Below, piece after piece: positions 7,054 to 15,441 of a stretch of DNA of 64,000 nucleotides. The DNA comes from ZC4RG29 sp964521255 (lineage in GTDB: Bacteria; Bacteroidota; Bacteroidia; Cytophagales; Cyclobacteriaceae): contig CAZFRM010000012.1 of assembly GCA_964521255.1 (NCBI GenBank), positions 93,575 to 157,574 of the forward strand, given 5' to 3'. The translations under genes and the position numbers were made by a program. The notes under the pieces were generated by a model that had not been told where the DNA came from, made no database searches, and saw only the letters and a program-made list of their open reading frames with translations. Every line of letters starts with the position of its first letter. Position 1 is the first letter of the stretch.

Positions 7054-10000
7054 CTAAACCCCCGGCAATTCAATAAAGAAAGCCGTTCCCTTACCAATTT
7101 CCGTTTCAAACCAGATCTTGCCTTTCATCTGTTCAATACCCTGCCTGGCAATGGCTAGTCCCAATCCTGAGCCGGAACGCTTTGTGCTGAAGTGGGGAAT
7201 GAAGACACGTTCTGCAACTTTATCATCAATGCCGTTGCCGTTATCACGGAAAACCATTCTGTACATCTCCCCTTCCCTGTCAATTGAAATATCTAACGTT
7301 GCGGCAACGCCCGGCCTGGCTGCCTGAAATGCATTAAGAATAATGTTTGAAAAAATTCTACCGAGCAACTGGCTGTCGCCCATTGCAAAAGCTTCTCTTA
7401 CATTTGACTTTAGATTGATTGTTCCTGTCTGACTGTGAAGATCAACCGAACGCTTCAGCAACGCAATCAATTCCACGCGCTGAATGTCTGGCTCAGGCAT
7501 TTTTGCAAACGTACTGAATGATGAAGCAATATCATTAAGCGTATCCACCTGAGATAATAATGTTGATAATGCTTTTATTGTTTTCTCCCGTGCATTAGTG
7601 TCTGTGTTTAATAAGCGCTCCAGTTGTTGCAGCGTGAGCTTCATTGGAGTAAGGGGGTTTTTAATTTCGTGGGCCACCTGTTGCGCCATCTCACGCCACG
7701 CTCGTTCACGTTGGGTTTGTTCCAACTCAGCTTTACTCTCACTTAATTTATACAACATCATGTTGTATTCTTTTACCATCATCCCGATTTCGTCACTGGC
7801 GCCCCACTTAAGCGGTTCATTATTTTTTGTAAGACTGGTACGGCTAAGGGAATGTGTAATAAATTTTAACGGGAACGTCAACCACTGCGAAACGATGTAT
7901 GACAAAATGATCAGGGCTATGAAAATTACTGCAAACACATTAAGTATGTTTGCCAACGCCCTGATCTGTATTTTCTCTAAAGAACTTTGTGATTGAAAAA
8001 ATGGCAACGCTAAAATTCCGATTACCTTACCCGACTGTGATGATTTAAGAGCAGCAAACGAAACGAAATAACCAAGACTTCCAACTTTTTCCGTTGCAAT
8101 CAAATTGTTATCTCCGTCTCTTATTTCCTTCAGCGCTTCCGGATTAATGTAAGGGGCAATGAGTCCTGTTTCAAAAATCAGTCGCTGTGTACTGGCCATA
8201 AGGTTACCGCCTGGCGAATACACATTGGCATCTACATTAAAAAGTTTGGCCATATCAGCTAACTGATTCTCAAAGTCAATGCGATTTACATCAATACTAT
8301 TTACGGACTCCTCAAGGATAGATTCCATCTGACTTCCAAATGATCTGGACTTGTTAAGATATTCTTCATTCAATTGTTCCTGGCTTGTTGCACTTGCCAA
8401 TCTCAATGTAGTAGCGCTGACAATAATGAGGGGCAGAAAAAAAGCGAGGTTAAGTACAAGTTGTATTCGAGCCGAGTAAAATAAAGTCCTCCCTTGAATG
8501 AAAGTGATCAATCCCTGAATCAAAATAAATATGAGCAACATTGATAGCCCCAGTACAAGCAGAAATGAAAAGTTCGCCATGATGTAAATGGGAGAAGGAA
8601 GTGGTGCAGACACAACAGCAGCACGATTATTTCCATCTTCAACAGCAACATGCGCATAACCTTCGCGAACCATTCCATTCAAATGAATTTCCGGATCACC
8701 CAAATATTCGCGCTTAAATTGTCTTTCATAATTAAAGTCTCCGGAAGTATAAAGAATATCCTTTCCATAAACTGCATAGCTGATATCATCTGTTTTATAG
8801 AATTGCTGAAATCGATTATCGATGAGAAGTTCAGGGTACACACTCTCGGGAATAAATCGTTTCAATAAAAGTTCCAGCACAACATAACCCGCAGTAATGC
8901 CTCCCCTCAAGATCGGTGAAACAACAAGATAACGTTGAGTAACATCAGCGGAAGGGCTATTCACAAAATAAACACCGTCATAATCAGTCTGAAAAGTTTC
9001 TTTGTTATATGTATTGATCAGGTCTGTTAAAGTTGTGTTTGTTGAATTGTTAATTGGGTTTCCGCCCGCGCCAAAAAGCAAAACCTCCACATCATATTTA
9101 TTAAAGTAACTCGGGATAAATACCTGACGAACCTTCTGTCGTATTGCATCCTTGCTTAAAAATGGACCTGAAAGCCTGGATTGAATAAAAACATCACCTG
9201 ATATTTTATGGCCCACATCGTGCAAGAGATATTCAGCAAAATAGTCTCTGTCGATAAGGAAATTGTTAGCGAATCTGAATTGATTATCTATTTTTTCCTT
9301 CAATGAAAAATGTTGAATGGCAAGTGTACCTAAAACTGAATAAACAATAAGAGCAGTAAATAAGTAAACATATGTTACATAACTAACTTTGCGCAGCTTC
9401 CGGTAAAAATGAAATCTAAAAACGACAATAAAATAAACACAACTAATCACTAAAGAGGAAAGGTAAAGCTGACCAGAGAGAACATTTATCACGACAAATA
9501 TTGCTCCTCCAACGGCGAGGAAAATAAATACATAATATCGTGACGATAATGCAATGAGAATTCTTAGCGACACATGCGCAAATAAAAACGAGCTTACCCA
9601 CGAAAGAATTACTACAACAAAGGCTGCTATCCTGAATGTATCAAATTGCAGAGACTGGGAAATGTCAACGATGATTGCCGAGTTATTATAAATCGTTTGA
9701 ATGACTACAAAAGGAAACAGCATTGAAAAGAAAAAGAAAACTGCGCAAAGAATAGAAAAAAAATTCTTCAGCAGAGGTTGATTATCGATAATCCTTAATA
9801 GGTTGAAACGGTAATAATTCCTGAAAAGATAATAGCAAATAATAGCGAGTATAATTGAGTTTAAAAGCAAATCACCCAGGGAGCGATTGAGACTGGATGA
9901 AGCAAATGCCGATGGATCAAACAGTGGAATACTTATTAGCAGTGCTGGAAAATCCAATCTTGTCATAACCTCACGAAGAAGCCAGAGGCCGGTAAACAAA

Positions 10001-10692
10001 ATTACAAAAGCCAGATCGGGTGATTTTAGTTTAGCAAGATTAACAAGTCGGGCAACACAAACAATTAAGCAAGTAATTGCAATAGTGATAAGTAGTATTG
10101 CCACCCACCCTGTATTTCCATGAGCCGTCAGCGAACTCGATAAAAAGTTGATTTTAAATATACAATTCTCATTAACACAAACCGGTGTTCCTGATGTTGC
10201 CTCGGGTTCAAGAATGTAGATATTGCCTTGTGGAAAAATCTTGTTGTTCCACTCGGGCTGCAAGTAATTATTGCGGATAGTAAACTGCCGATGCAACGGT
10301 AACAATGCCAGCAGAAATCGTTCTTTGTCAAGGATCCATTTTTTTGCGAGATAATCCCCACCTGAAGTCTTTAAAAGTTTGATAGAAAAAGTGTCTGCGA
10401 CGAGCGGGGCTGGCGGTACTATCGTGTTGCTTGACCAGGCAGAGAGAACATTGTTCTGATATACCAGAAAGGGATACGCATAGTCAACCCCAAGCGCCTG
10501 GTTTCCTTTTTCGCTTATGCTGTTCAATATTTTTCCGGCATCCTCATCGACTTTGGCAAGCTCACGACTAATTGCCTTTGAAATCTTAATCGCCACTGAA
10601 CTTGCTGAGACAGGTTTTTTAGATTGGTATCCAACCCATACACCCGCGATGATGAAAACACAAAAAAGAATAAAAGGAATAAAAAGCCTCAC
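7054..10692 (-). CDS. Large membrane sensor histidine kinase
   Basis: The 1212-residue protein begins with one transmembrane helix (MRLFIPFILFCVFIIAGVWVG) and a ~150-residue extracytoplasmic segment. A multi-helix membrane block (~190-450), a second periplasmic region, two more helices and a HAMP-like linker (SQWLTFPLKFITHSL...SDEIGMMVKEYNMM) follow. The kinase core has the H-box AHEIKNPLTPMK with His1008, the N-box NIILNAFQAA, the G1 box FRDNGNGID and G2 GSGLGLAIARQ. Similar NtrY-like long kinases are typical of Cytophagales. No response regulator gene is adjacent, so the partner is unknown. It ends 15 nt from the RhuM remnant. Confidence 0.9.
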   Translation of the reverse strand: MRLFIPFILFCVFIIAGVWVGYQSKKPVSASSVAIKISKAISRELAKVDEDAGKILNSISEKGNQALGVDYAYPFLVYQNNVLSAWSSNTIVPPAPLVADTFSIKLLKTSGGDYLAKKWILDKERFLLALLPLHRQFTIRNNYLQPEWNNKIFPQGNIYILEPEATSGTPVCVNENCIFKINFLSSSLTAHGNTGWVAILLITIAITCLIVCVARLVNLAKLKSPDLAFVILFTGLWLLREVMTRLDFPALLISIPLFDPSAFASSSLNRSLGDLLLNSIILAIICYYLFRNYYRFNLLRIIDNQPLLKNFFSILCAVFFFFSMLFPFVVIQTIYNNSAIIVDISQSLQFDTFRIAAFVVVILSWVSSFLFAHVSLRILIALSSRYYVFIFLAVGGAIFVVINVLSGQLYLSSLVISCVYFIVVFRFHFYRKLRKVSYVTYVYLFTALIVYSVLGTLAIQHFSLKEKIDNQFRFANNFLIDRDYFAEYLLHDVGHKISGDVFIQSRLSGPFLSKDAIRQKVRQVFIPSYFNKYDVEVLLFGAGGNPINNSTNTTLTDLINTYNKETFQTDYDGVYFVNSPSADVTQRYLVVSPILRGGITAGYVVLELLLKRFIPESVYPELLIDNRFQQFYKTDDISYAVYGKDILYTSGDFNYERQFKREYLGDPEIHLNGMVREGYAHVAVEDGNNRAAVVSAPLPSPIYIMANFSFLLVLGLSMLLIFILIQGLITFIQGRTLFYSARIQLVLNLAFFLPLIIVSATTLRLASATSQEQLNEEYLNKSRSFGSQMESILEESVNSIDVNRIDFENQLADMAKLFNVDANVYSPGGNLMASTQRLIFETGLIAPYINPEALKEIRDGDNNLIATEKVGSLGYFVSFAALKSSQSGKVIGILALPFFQSQSSLEKIQIRALANILNVFAVIFIALIILSYIVSQWLTFPLKFITHSLSRTSLTKNNEPLKWGASDEIGMMVKEYNMMLYKLSESKAELEQTQRERAWREMAQQVAHEIKNPLTPMKLTLQQLERLLNTDTNAREKTIKALSTLLSQVDTLNDIASSFSTFAKMPEPDIQRVELIALLKRSVDLHSQTGTINLKSNVREAFAMGDSQLLGRIFSNIILNAFQAARPGVAATLDISIDREGEMYRMVFRDNGNGIDDKVAERVFIPHFSTKRSGSGLGLAIARQGIEQMKGKIWFETEIGKGTAFFIELPGV

Positions 10693-10741
10693 AAATAGCG
10701 GTTGGTGCTAAAACGTAAAAGACTAAAGTTAACAAAAGTTG

Positions 10742-11137
10742 TCAGGAACGTGAAGCATCAAATTTGATGCCTCCAAAAAGATAGAGGTAAATAATGCGTG
10801 AGTAACGGTAATTGAGCGGCGCAAGAATAACAGCCACCAGTATTATTGTTCCGATATAAACCCACTCAGAAGGGTCGCCCAGCAGGTAAAGGATTAAACT
10901 TATGATCACGATAAAGACCACGGTAAATCCGTACCCTACATACATGGCGCCCTGATAGAAACCCGGCTCAGGTTGAAGCATTATCTCGCAATGAGGGCAG
11001 GTTTCATTCATCTTATTGAACTTAGCTATTTGAGTGATGGGATGTGTGAAAATATCACCCTGTCTACAGCGTGGACATTTACCAAGAAGAAGTGCAGCAG
11101 CCTGATTCATTAAACTCGTTTGCTTGACTTGTACCAT
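10742..11137 (-). CDS. DUF983 domain protein
   Basis: The 131-residue protein has two zinc-ribbon-like pairs, CPRCRQG (~residues 19-25) and CPHCE (~47-51), followed by two predicted transmembrane helices (YVGYGFTVVFIVIISLILYLL and WVYIGTIILVAVILAPLNYRY, split at hydrophobic cores). This is the DUF983 layout. Such genes commonly sit at the end of cytochrome oxidase loci, as here. Its start overlaps the previous gene by 28 nt, so they are co-transcribed. The role is unknown; a metal or assembly role near the oxidase is an inference from position. Confidence 0.88.
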   Translation of the reverse strand: MVQVKQTSLMNQAAALLLGKCPRCRQGDIFTHPITQIAKFNKMNETCPHCEIMLQPEPGFYQGAMYVGYGFTVVFIVIISLILYLLGDPSEWVYIGTIILVAVILAPLNYRYSRIIYLYLFGGIKFDASRS

Positions 11138-11331
11138 AAGTAGCCAATCACCAATACAGCCAGGTAAGGCATCACCAGCAAATAGAGAATACCGGTATTA
11201 ATGCCAGATGCAATTCCAGGATTACCGGCGCTGATATTGTTTTCAAGCTGCGTCTTGCACATAGCGCACTGCGCCCAGGTGGAAGTCACCTGAACAAGTA
11301 TTAGTATCAAAAATAAAAGCAACTTTTTCAT
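11110..11331 (-). CDS. Small membrane protein with CxxC pair
   Basis: From the ATG at 11331 this gives 73 residues: a signal or membrane segment (MKKLLLFLILILVQVTSTWA), then QCAMCKTQLENN, then a second helix (ILYLLVMPYLAVLVIGYLW) and a basic tail. The start at 11331 is preferred over an upstream codon because it yields a clean signal sequence. The CAMC pair right after the signal peptide could bind metal or form a disulfide. Similar short proteins occur beside DUF420/DUF983 in Bacteroidota oxidase loci. Function is unknown. Confidence 0.75.
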   Translation of the reverse strand: MKKLLLFLILILVQVTSTWAQCAMCKTQLENNISAGNPGIASGINTGILYLLVMPYLAVLVIGYLWYKSSKRV

Positions 11332-11389
11332 ACAGTTTTTAAAAGTCGGAAAGTCCGAAAGCAAGAGCAATTAACCATTAACTTTTAGC

Positions 11390-11905
11390 TTAATAATAGG
11401 GGCTTATCATCAAATAAACCACTACCCCCGTTATCGCTACATACAACCAGATCGGGAACGTAAATTTAGCAAGGGCTTTGTGTCTTTCAAAATTGCCATA
11501 AATGGCGCGAACATAGGTAATAAGTACAAACGGTATAACAACAATGGATAATAAAATGTGACTGATCAGAATAATAAAATAAATTATTCGAATAAAGCCT
11601 TCTCCTCCATAAGATGTCGATTCAGTGGTCATGTGATAAATAATATACATCACAAGGAAGGCAAGCGAGAGGAGTATGCATGTTTTCATAAGACGTTCAT
11701 GAATTAGTCTCCTTTTGTTTTTAATGGCAATCACAGCGGCTATTAACAATATTGCTGTAATGCCATTGATCGTTGCGTAGATTGGCGGCAGAAAAGTAAA
11801 ATCATAACCATCGATTTTAACACGAAATAAAATTGCCACCACCACTGGAATAATAATGGAGACGGCTATAATAAGTTTTTGATGTGGTTCTTTATTGGTT
11901 TGCAT
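11390..11905 (-). CDS. DUF420 family membrane protein
   Basis: The 171-residue protein has about five transmembrane helices and the DUF420 signatures FTFLPPIYATINGITAILL, NKRRLIHERLMKTCILLSL and a YHMTTESTSYGGEG loop, plus a final AKFTFPIWLYVAITGVVVYLM. DUF420 proteins (YozB/CtaM-like) are associated with cytochrome aa3/caa3 oxidase maturation. That agrees with its place 5 kb downstream of coxA. The conserved His residues (HERLM, YHMT) could contact haem or copper. It is separated from the Sco-like gene by a 212-nt space with a hairpin. Confidence 0.88.
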   Translation of the reverse strand: MQTNKEPHQKLIIAVSIIIPVVVAILFRVKIDGYDFTFLPPIYATINGITAILLIAAVIAIKNKRRLIHERLMKTCILLSLAFLVMYIIYHMTTESTSYGGEGFIRIIYFIILISHILLSIVVIPFVLITYVRAIYGNFERHKALAKFTFPIWLYVAITGVVVYLMISPYY

Positions 11906-11984
11906 GTTGGCTAAAAAGTCAGAAGCAGTAAAGTTAGTTTGTTAGTGAAAAATTCTCTTTGAGAGATTGACTTTAAATTCGTTT

Positions 11985-12064
11985 GGCCACCAAGGCACTA
12001 GGACACAAAGGAATACAAATAAATTTTCTTCATTGAATTGCATTTACTTCGTGACTTTGTGGCA
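11985..12064. repeat. Intergenic hairpin, CCACAAAGGCAC word family
   Basis: The left arm begins GGCCACCAAGGCACTAGG. The right arm reads, in reverse complement, GCCACAAAGTCACGAAGT. It lies between the Sco-like gene and DUF420 and belongs to the same class as 40261-40352 and 48376-48440. Confidence 0.55.
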
Positions 12065-12117
12065 TTACACTTTGTTCTATGAACTTTTGTGAATAATAAT
12101 TTAACGCAGCACTTTGC

Positions 12118-12627
12118 TCAATACCTCTTCAAAATAATTTTCATCTCTACAATCAGCCGATCCATTTCATCGAGTGATGCGCCATCGTATTGTCCGCGTA
12201 TCCTTCCTGCCCTGTCGATTAATACAATCGATGTATTTTCCGGCATAAGTAATACACAAGTTTTCATGACCCTGAGATCAATATCTACTTCACTTTCTTC
12301 TAACCATTTTATTTGAAAGGATGCTGTTGAAAATTCTTCCTCAATTCGCTTAACCTGATTACTGATTTCCTCTTGTGAATCGTCACCATTTAATAGAACC
12401 GGAATAATCGTAAGATCATATTCATTAATTTTTAATTGAGTCGAGAGTGAATCCGGGATTACATAGGGAAATTTATACTCGCCACTACAAGCCTCCTCTA
12501 CTTTTATCGGCTCCTGGAACAAAGGTTGAACGTCAAATTCATTCCTTCCAAAAAACTTTAAAAACAAAAAAACAAATACCGGAAGTATAAGGGCAAGAAT
12601 AAGATAGATTATTTTTTTTCCTCGCAT
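12118..12627 (-). CDS. Sco-like protein lacking the copper-binding cysteines
   Basis: The 169-residue protein has an N-terminal membrane anchor (IIYLILALILPVFVFLFLKFF) and the overall form of SCO/PrrC thioredoxin-like copper chaperones, ending in GQYDGASLDEMDRLIVEMKIILK, a clear Sco C-terminus. The CxxxC copper motif expected in the first half is absent. The only cysteines outside the anchor are in EEACSGE and MKTCVLL. Known Sco proteins deliver copper to the CuA site of subunit II. This one probably cannot bind copper in the normal way. It follows the terminator after cox subunit IV, so it may have its own promoter. Confidence 0.75.
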   Translation of the reverse strand: MRGKKIIYLILALILPVFVFLFLKFFGRNEFDVQPLFQEPIKVEEACSGEYKFPYVIPDSLSTQLKINEYDLTIIPVLLNGDDSQEEISNQVKRIEEEFSTASFQIKWLEESEVDIDLRVMKTCVLLMPENTSIVLIDRAGRIRGQYDGASLDEMDRLIVEMKIILKRY

Positions 12628-12687
12628 GTTTAAAGTTATAAGTTAACGGTTAATCGGTGTTTGGTTTAACCTACTTCTATCGCTTAC

Positions 12688-12721
12688 AAAAAAAGAGGCT
12701 TAAGTTATTAACCTAAGCCTC
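12688..12721 (-). terminator. Rho-independent terminator after the oxidase operon
   Basis: Read on the minus strand, a 10-bp stem (GAGGCTTAGG / CTTAAGCCTC, one G-U pair) with a 7-nt loop is followed by seven T residues. It lies 21 nt past the stop of cox subunit IV and should end the long act-cox transcript. Confidence 0.85.
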
Positions 12722-12742
12722 GTCATTACTATAATTCTATGA

Positions 12743-13075
12743 TCAGTGCGGTCTTACCTCACCAATAGCCATTCCTTCATATACAAAGGCAACCAGCATC
12801 CATACCACAAATATCATGGGAATGAGAATAGACCAGAATAACACTTTTACTTCATAGCGTAAGTGCATGAATTCACCCACAATGTAAGCCGCTTTAACAA
12901 TGGTAAGCGCAACGAAAATGGCAACCTTCAAAGGTCCATGTCCCATAGTGAATGCAATCAAAAACTCAAACGCTGTTATCAAACCAAGAATACCAGCAAC
13001 AGTCCAGAGTTTTTTGATCTTCTCTTTGTCTGGTGGAAGTACATTTATATGTGTTGTTTCTTCTGAATGATCCAT
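12743..13075 (-). CDS. Cytochrome c oxidase subunit IV
   Basis: This 110-residue protein with three predicted transmembrane helices matches the prokaryotic cytochrome oxidase subunit IV (CoxIV/CyoD-like) family: LWTVAGILGLITAFEFLIAF, VAIFVALTIVKAAYIVGEFMHL (hallmark KAxYIVxxFMHL), and a third helix ending in VAFVYEG. It is a non-catalytic stabilising subunit of the membrane oxidase. It is the last gene before the strong hairpin terminator, consistent with being the end of the operon. Confidence 0.92.
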   Translation of the reverse strand: MDHSEETTHINVLPPDKEKIKKLWTVAGILGLITAFEFLIAFTMGHGPLKVAIFVALTIVKAAYIVGEFMHLRYEVKVLFWSILIPMIFVVWMLVAFVYEGMAIGEVRPH

Positions 13076-13108
13076 ATCGAAAATATTAATTTCTAACGTT
13101 TATTATTA

Positions 13109-13849
13109 TTAAACCAGATAAAAGAAGGTAAACACAAAGACCCATACCAGGTCAACAAAGTGCCAGTACAAACCAACTTTCTCTACCATTTCATAGTGTC
13201 CTCTTCTATCGTAAGTACCCATTACTGTATTGTAGTAGATAAGGAAATTGAAGCACACACCGCTAAAGACGTGAAAGCCGTGAAAACCTGTTATAAAGAA
13301 AAAGAATGCAGCAAAATCAGGTGGACCATATTGATTATGAACAAGAGATGCTCCGTAATAAGCCAATCCTTTTATATCTGTAGTTCCATGAATGAAGTGA
13401 GTCCATTCCCAAGCCTGGCAGGCAAGAAAAGTGAGACCACCCAAAATAGTCCACAGCATCCATTTCTCAACAGCTTTCCTATCCATGCGATGACCCGCTT
13501 CAACGGCTAACACCATGGTAACAGAACTCATAATTAGAATAAAAGTCATGATACCAACAAACACCAGGGGCAACGAAACACCATGCAGAAACGGAACGGC
13601 TTCAAAAACTCTTTCGGGAATTGGCCAATAAGCTTGTGAAAAAACAAACTCATCAGGGAGTCCTTCAAAGGCCGGATGAGAAGAGCGAACTAATCCGTAA
13701 GTAATCAGTAATGCTGAAAATGTAAAGGCATCTGATAGCAGGAAAAACCACATCATGAGTTTACCGTAACTGACGCCCATAGGTGAAACGCCACCATCCC
13801 ATACGGTTTTACCGGGAGCAGGTACATTCACAGTTGAGGTGTTTGACAT
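13109..13849 (-). CDS. Cytochrome c oxidase subunit III
   Basis: This 246-residue polytopic membrane protein has subunit III signatures: GKLMMWFFLLSDAFTFSALL, QAWEWTHFI, FFITGFHGFHVFSGV and a C-terminal VEKVGLYWHFVDLVWVFVF (the strongly conserved WHFVDxVW motif). Subunit III stabilises the oxidase and its proton uptake. This is the longer of two subunit III-like genes in the locus. Both are usual in Bacteroidota aa3/caa3 operons. Confidence 0.94.
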   Translation of the reverse strand: MSNTSTVNVPAPGKTVWDGGVSPMGVSYGKLMMWFFLLSDAFTFSALLITYGLVRSSHPAFEGLPDEFVFSQAYWPIPERVFEAVPFLHGVSLPLVFVGIMTFILIMSSVTMVLAVEAGHRMDRKAVEKWMLWTILGGLTFLACQAWEWTHFIHGTTDIKGLAYYGASLVHNQYGPPDFAAFFFFITGFHGFHVFSGVCFNFLIYYNTVMGTYDRRGHYEMVEKVGLYWHFVDLVWVFVFTFFYLV

Positions 13850-13860
13850 ATCGAAATTTA

Positions 13861-13952
13861 AAGTTTAAGGTCTAAAGTTTAAAGTTTAAGGTTTAAAATT
13901 CAAGGTTTAAGGTGCACTAACTTTTAACTTTAAACCTTGAACCTTAAACTTT
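13861..13952. repeat. Intergenic hairpin, TTTAAGGTTTAAAG word family
   Basis: The 104-nt space between the two subunit III genes is almost wholly an imperfect inverted repeat. The left arm is near-tandem AAGTTTAAGG/TCTAAAGTTTAAAG words. The right arm in reverse complement starts AAAAAAGTTTAAGGTTCAAG. It is AT-rich and could pause transcription or mark an mRNA processing site. Confidence 0.7.
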
Positions 13953-13953
13953 T

Positions 13954-14547
13954 TTACCGCGTCCAAATTAAGAACAGCAGCAAATATAGCCAAAGTCCTC
14001 CCAAAAAATGCCAGTAGGTAGTACACATTTCCATCTGGGTCAGATTCCTGGAATGAACTTTATATCGCAACGTTGAGAGCAAAACAATAAGCAGAAAAAC
14101 TACTCCGCTTATGATATGCGCACCATGTAATCCCGAAAGCACGTACACAAAAGAACCTGACACAGCGCTTCCACGATCACCTACAAAATAAATATTCTGA
14201 TCAACCATTTGGCCCCACGCCATTATCTGCCCAATCAAAAAAGCTATTCCTAAAATGGATGTAATACTGATAGCAAGTTTTGTTTTCTCCAGTTGATCCC
14301 GTTTGGCCGACCAGTAGGCCCACTGCATAGTTAAGCTGCTGACAATAATCACCGCTGTATTTACATAAAACAGATTTGGCAAATCAAAGAGTAACCAATT
14401 TCCTTCAGCCTGTCTTACAATGTATGCACTTGTCAACGCCGCAAATAACATCACCACCGTGGCAATAAAGAGCCACATGGCAAACTTCTTTGGATGCATT
14501 GACAGCGGCTTGCGCGCTTCTTCTACAATTTTTATTTCTGCGGCCAT
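13954..14547 (-). CDS. Cytochrome c oxidase subunit III-like protein
   Basis: The 197-residue protein has five predicted helices and belongs to the heme-copper oxidase subunit III family: HPKKFAMWLFIATVVMLFAALTSAY at the start, VLSGLHGAHIISGVVFLL in the middle and MCTTYWHFLGGLWLYLLLFLIW at the end (WHFLGGLW matches WHFVDxxW). It lies 7 nt downstream of ctaB and upstream of the second subunit III gene. Paired short and long subunit III genes are the normal Bacteroidota arrangement. Confidence 0.92.
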   Translation of the reverse strand: MAAEIKIVEEARKPLSMHPKKFAMWLFIATVVMLFAALTSAYIVRQAEGNWLLFDLPNLFYVNTAVIIVSSLTMQWAYWSAKRDQLEKTKLAISITSILGIAFLIGQIMAWGQMVDQNIYFVGDRGSAVSGSFVYVLSGLHGAHIISGVVFLLIVLLSTLRYKVHSRNLTQMEMCTTYWHFLGGLWLYLLLFLIWTR

Positions 14548-14553
14548 AACTGT

Positions 14554-15441
14554 CTACACTTTATCTAGCAAGTAAGCAATCTGTACTATAGGCAAATACA
14601 AAAACGAACCAAACATAATTCTCATCGCCGACTTCCTATTACCATCTTTCATGAGTGAAAAAGTCTGCGCGAAAAATAACACACCGCATACCGTTGCCAC
14701 CACAGCGGAATAAATTCCCGTGATGCCAAAGGTTGCCGGTAATAATCCAAGCGGAATGAGAAACATTGTATAGATCATGATCTGAATTGCTGTGTTCAAA
14801 TCTTTTTGACCACCAGAAGGCAAGAGTTTAAATCCGGCTTTTTTATAATCTTCATCCGCCACCCAGGCAATAGCCCAGAAGTGAGGAAACTGCCAGATGA
14901 ACTGAATTCCAAAAATAATCCACGCTTCATAAGACAATCCCCCTGTTGCTGCGGTCCAACCCAACAAAGGTGGCAACGCTCCGGGAATTGCGCCAACAAA
15001 TACTGCTATCGGTCCAACACGTTTCAGTGGTGTATATACAAAGCTGTATAATAACATGGACACTATTGAAAGTATGGTAGTAAGCGGATTAGTAAATACG
15101 AAAAGAATTGTAATGCCCAGTGTTGCACAAATCACGGCAAACCAGGTGGCTTCTGTTTCTGAAACACGATAAGTAGGCAAAGGTCGATTCATTGTCCTGC
15201 TCATCAGCTTGTCCAGATCTTTTTCAAGAATCTGGTTAATGGTAACCGATGCTCCTGAAAGCAAAAATCCTCCGATAAATAATAATGTTAAAGTGGTCAG
15301 ATTTGCCGTGGGACTGGCGAGAATAAATCCAAATGAACAAGAGAAAGCAACCAGGAATGATAGCCGGAATTTTAGCAGCTCAAAATAAGCCTTTGCTTTG
15401 TTGACTGCTATTGCACTTCCTAAAAGTTGTCCGGCAAACAT
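14554..15441 (-). CDS. ctaB: Protohaem IX farnesyltransferase (haem O synthase)
   Basis: CtaB/CyoE attaches a farnesyl group to haem B to give haem O, the step before haem A. The 295-residue UbiA-family membrane protein shows the prenyl-diphosphate motif NQILEKDLDKLMSRTMNRPLP (residues ~70-90) and the second conserved stretch WQFPHFWAIAWVADEDYKKAGF. About eight transmembrane helices are predicted. The ATG at 15441 lies directly next to the ctaA stop at 15442, so the two haem-modifying genes are co-translated or at least tightly linked. Confidence 0.95.
   Translation of the reverse strand: MFAGQLLGSAIAVNKAKAYFELLKFRLSFLVAFSCSFGFILASPTANLTTLTLLFIGGFLLSGASVTINQILEKDLDKLMSRTMNRPLPTYRVSETEATWFAVICATLGITILFVFTNPLTTILSIVSMLLYSFVYTPLKRVGPIAVFVGAIPGALPPLLGWTAATGGLSYEAWIIFGIQFIWQFPHFWAIAWVADEDYKKAGFKLLPSGGQKDLNTAIQIMIYTMFLIPLGLLPATFGITGIYSAVVATVCGVLFFAQTFSLMKDGNRKSAMRIMFGSFLYLPIVQIAYLLDKV

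Noticed and set aside
13861..13952. Regular repeated words resembling a small CRISPR array
   Set aside because: Repeats are 8-12 bp with no unique spacers of ~30 bp, and they form one hairpin. No cas genes are present.
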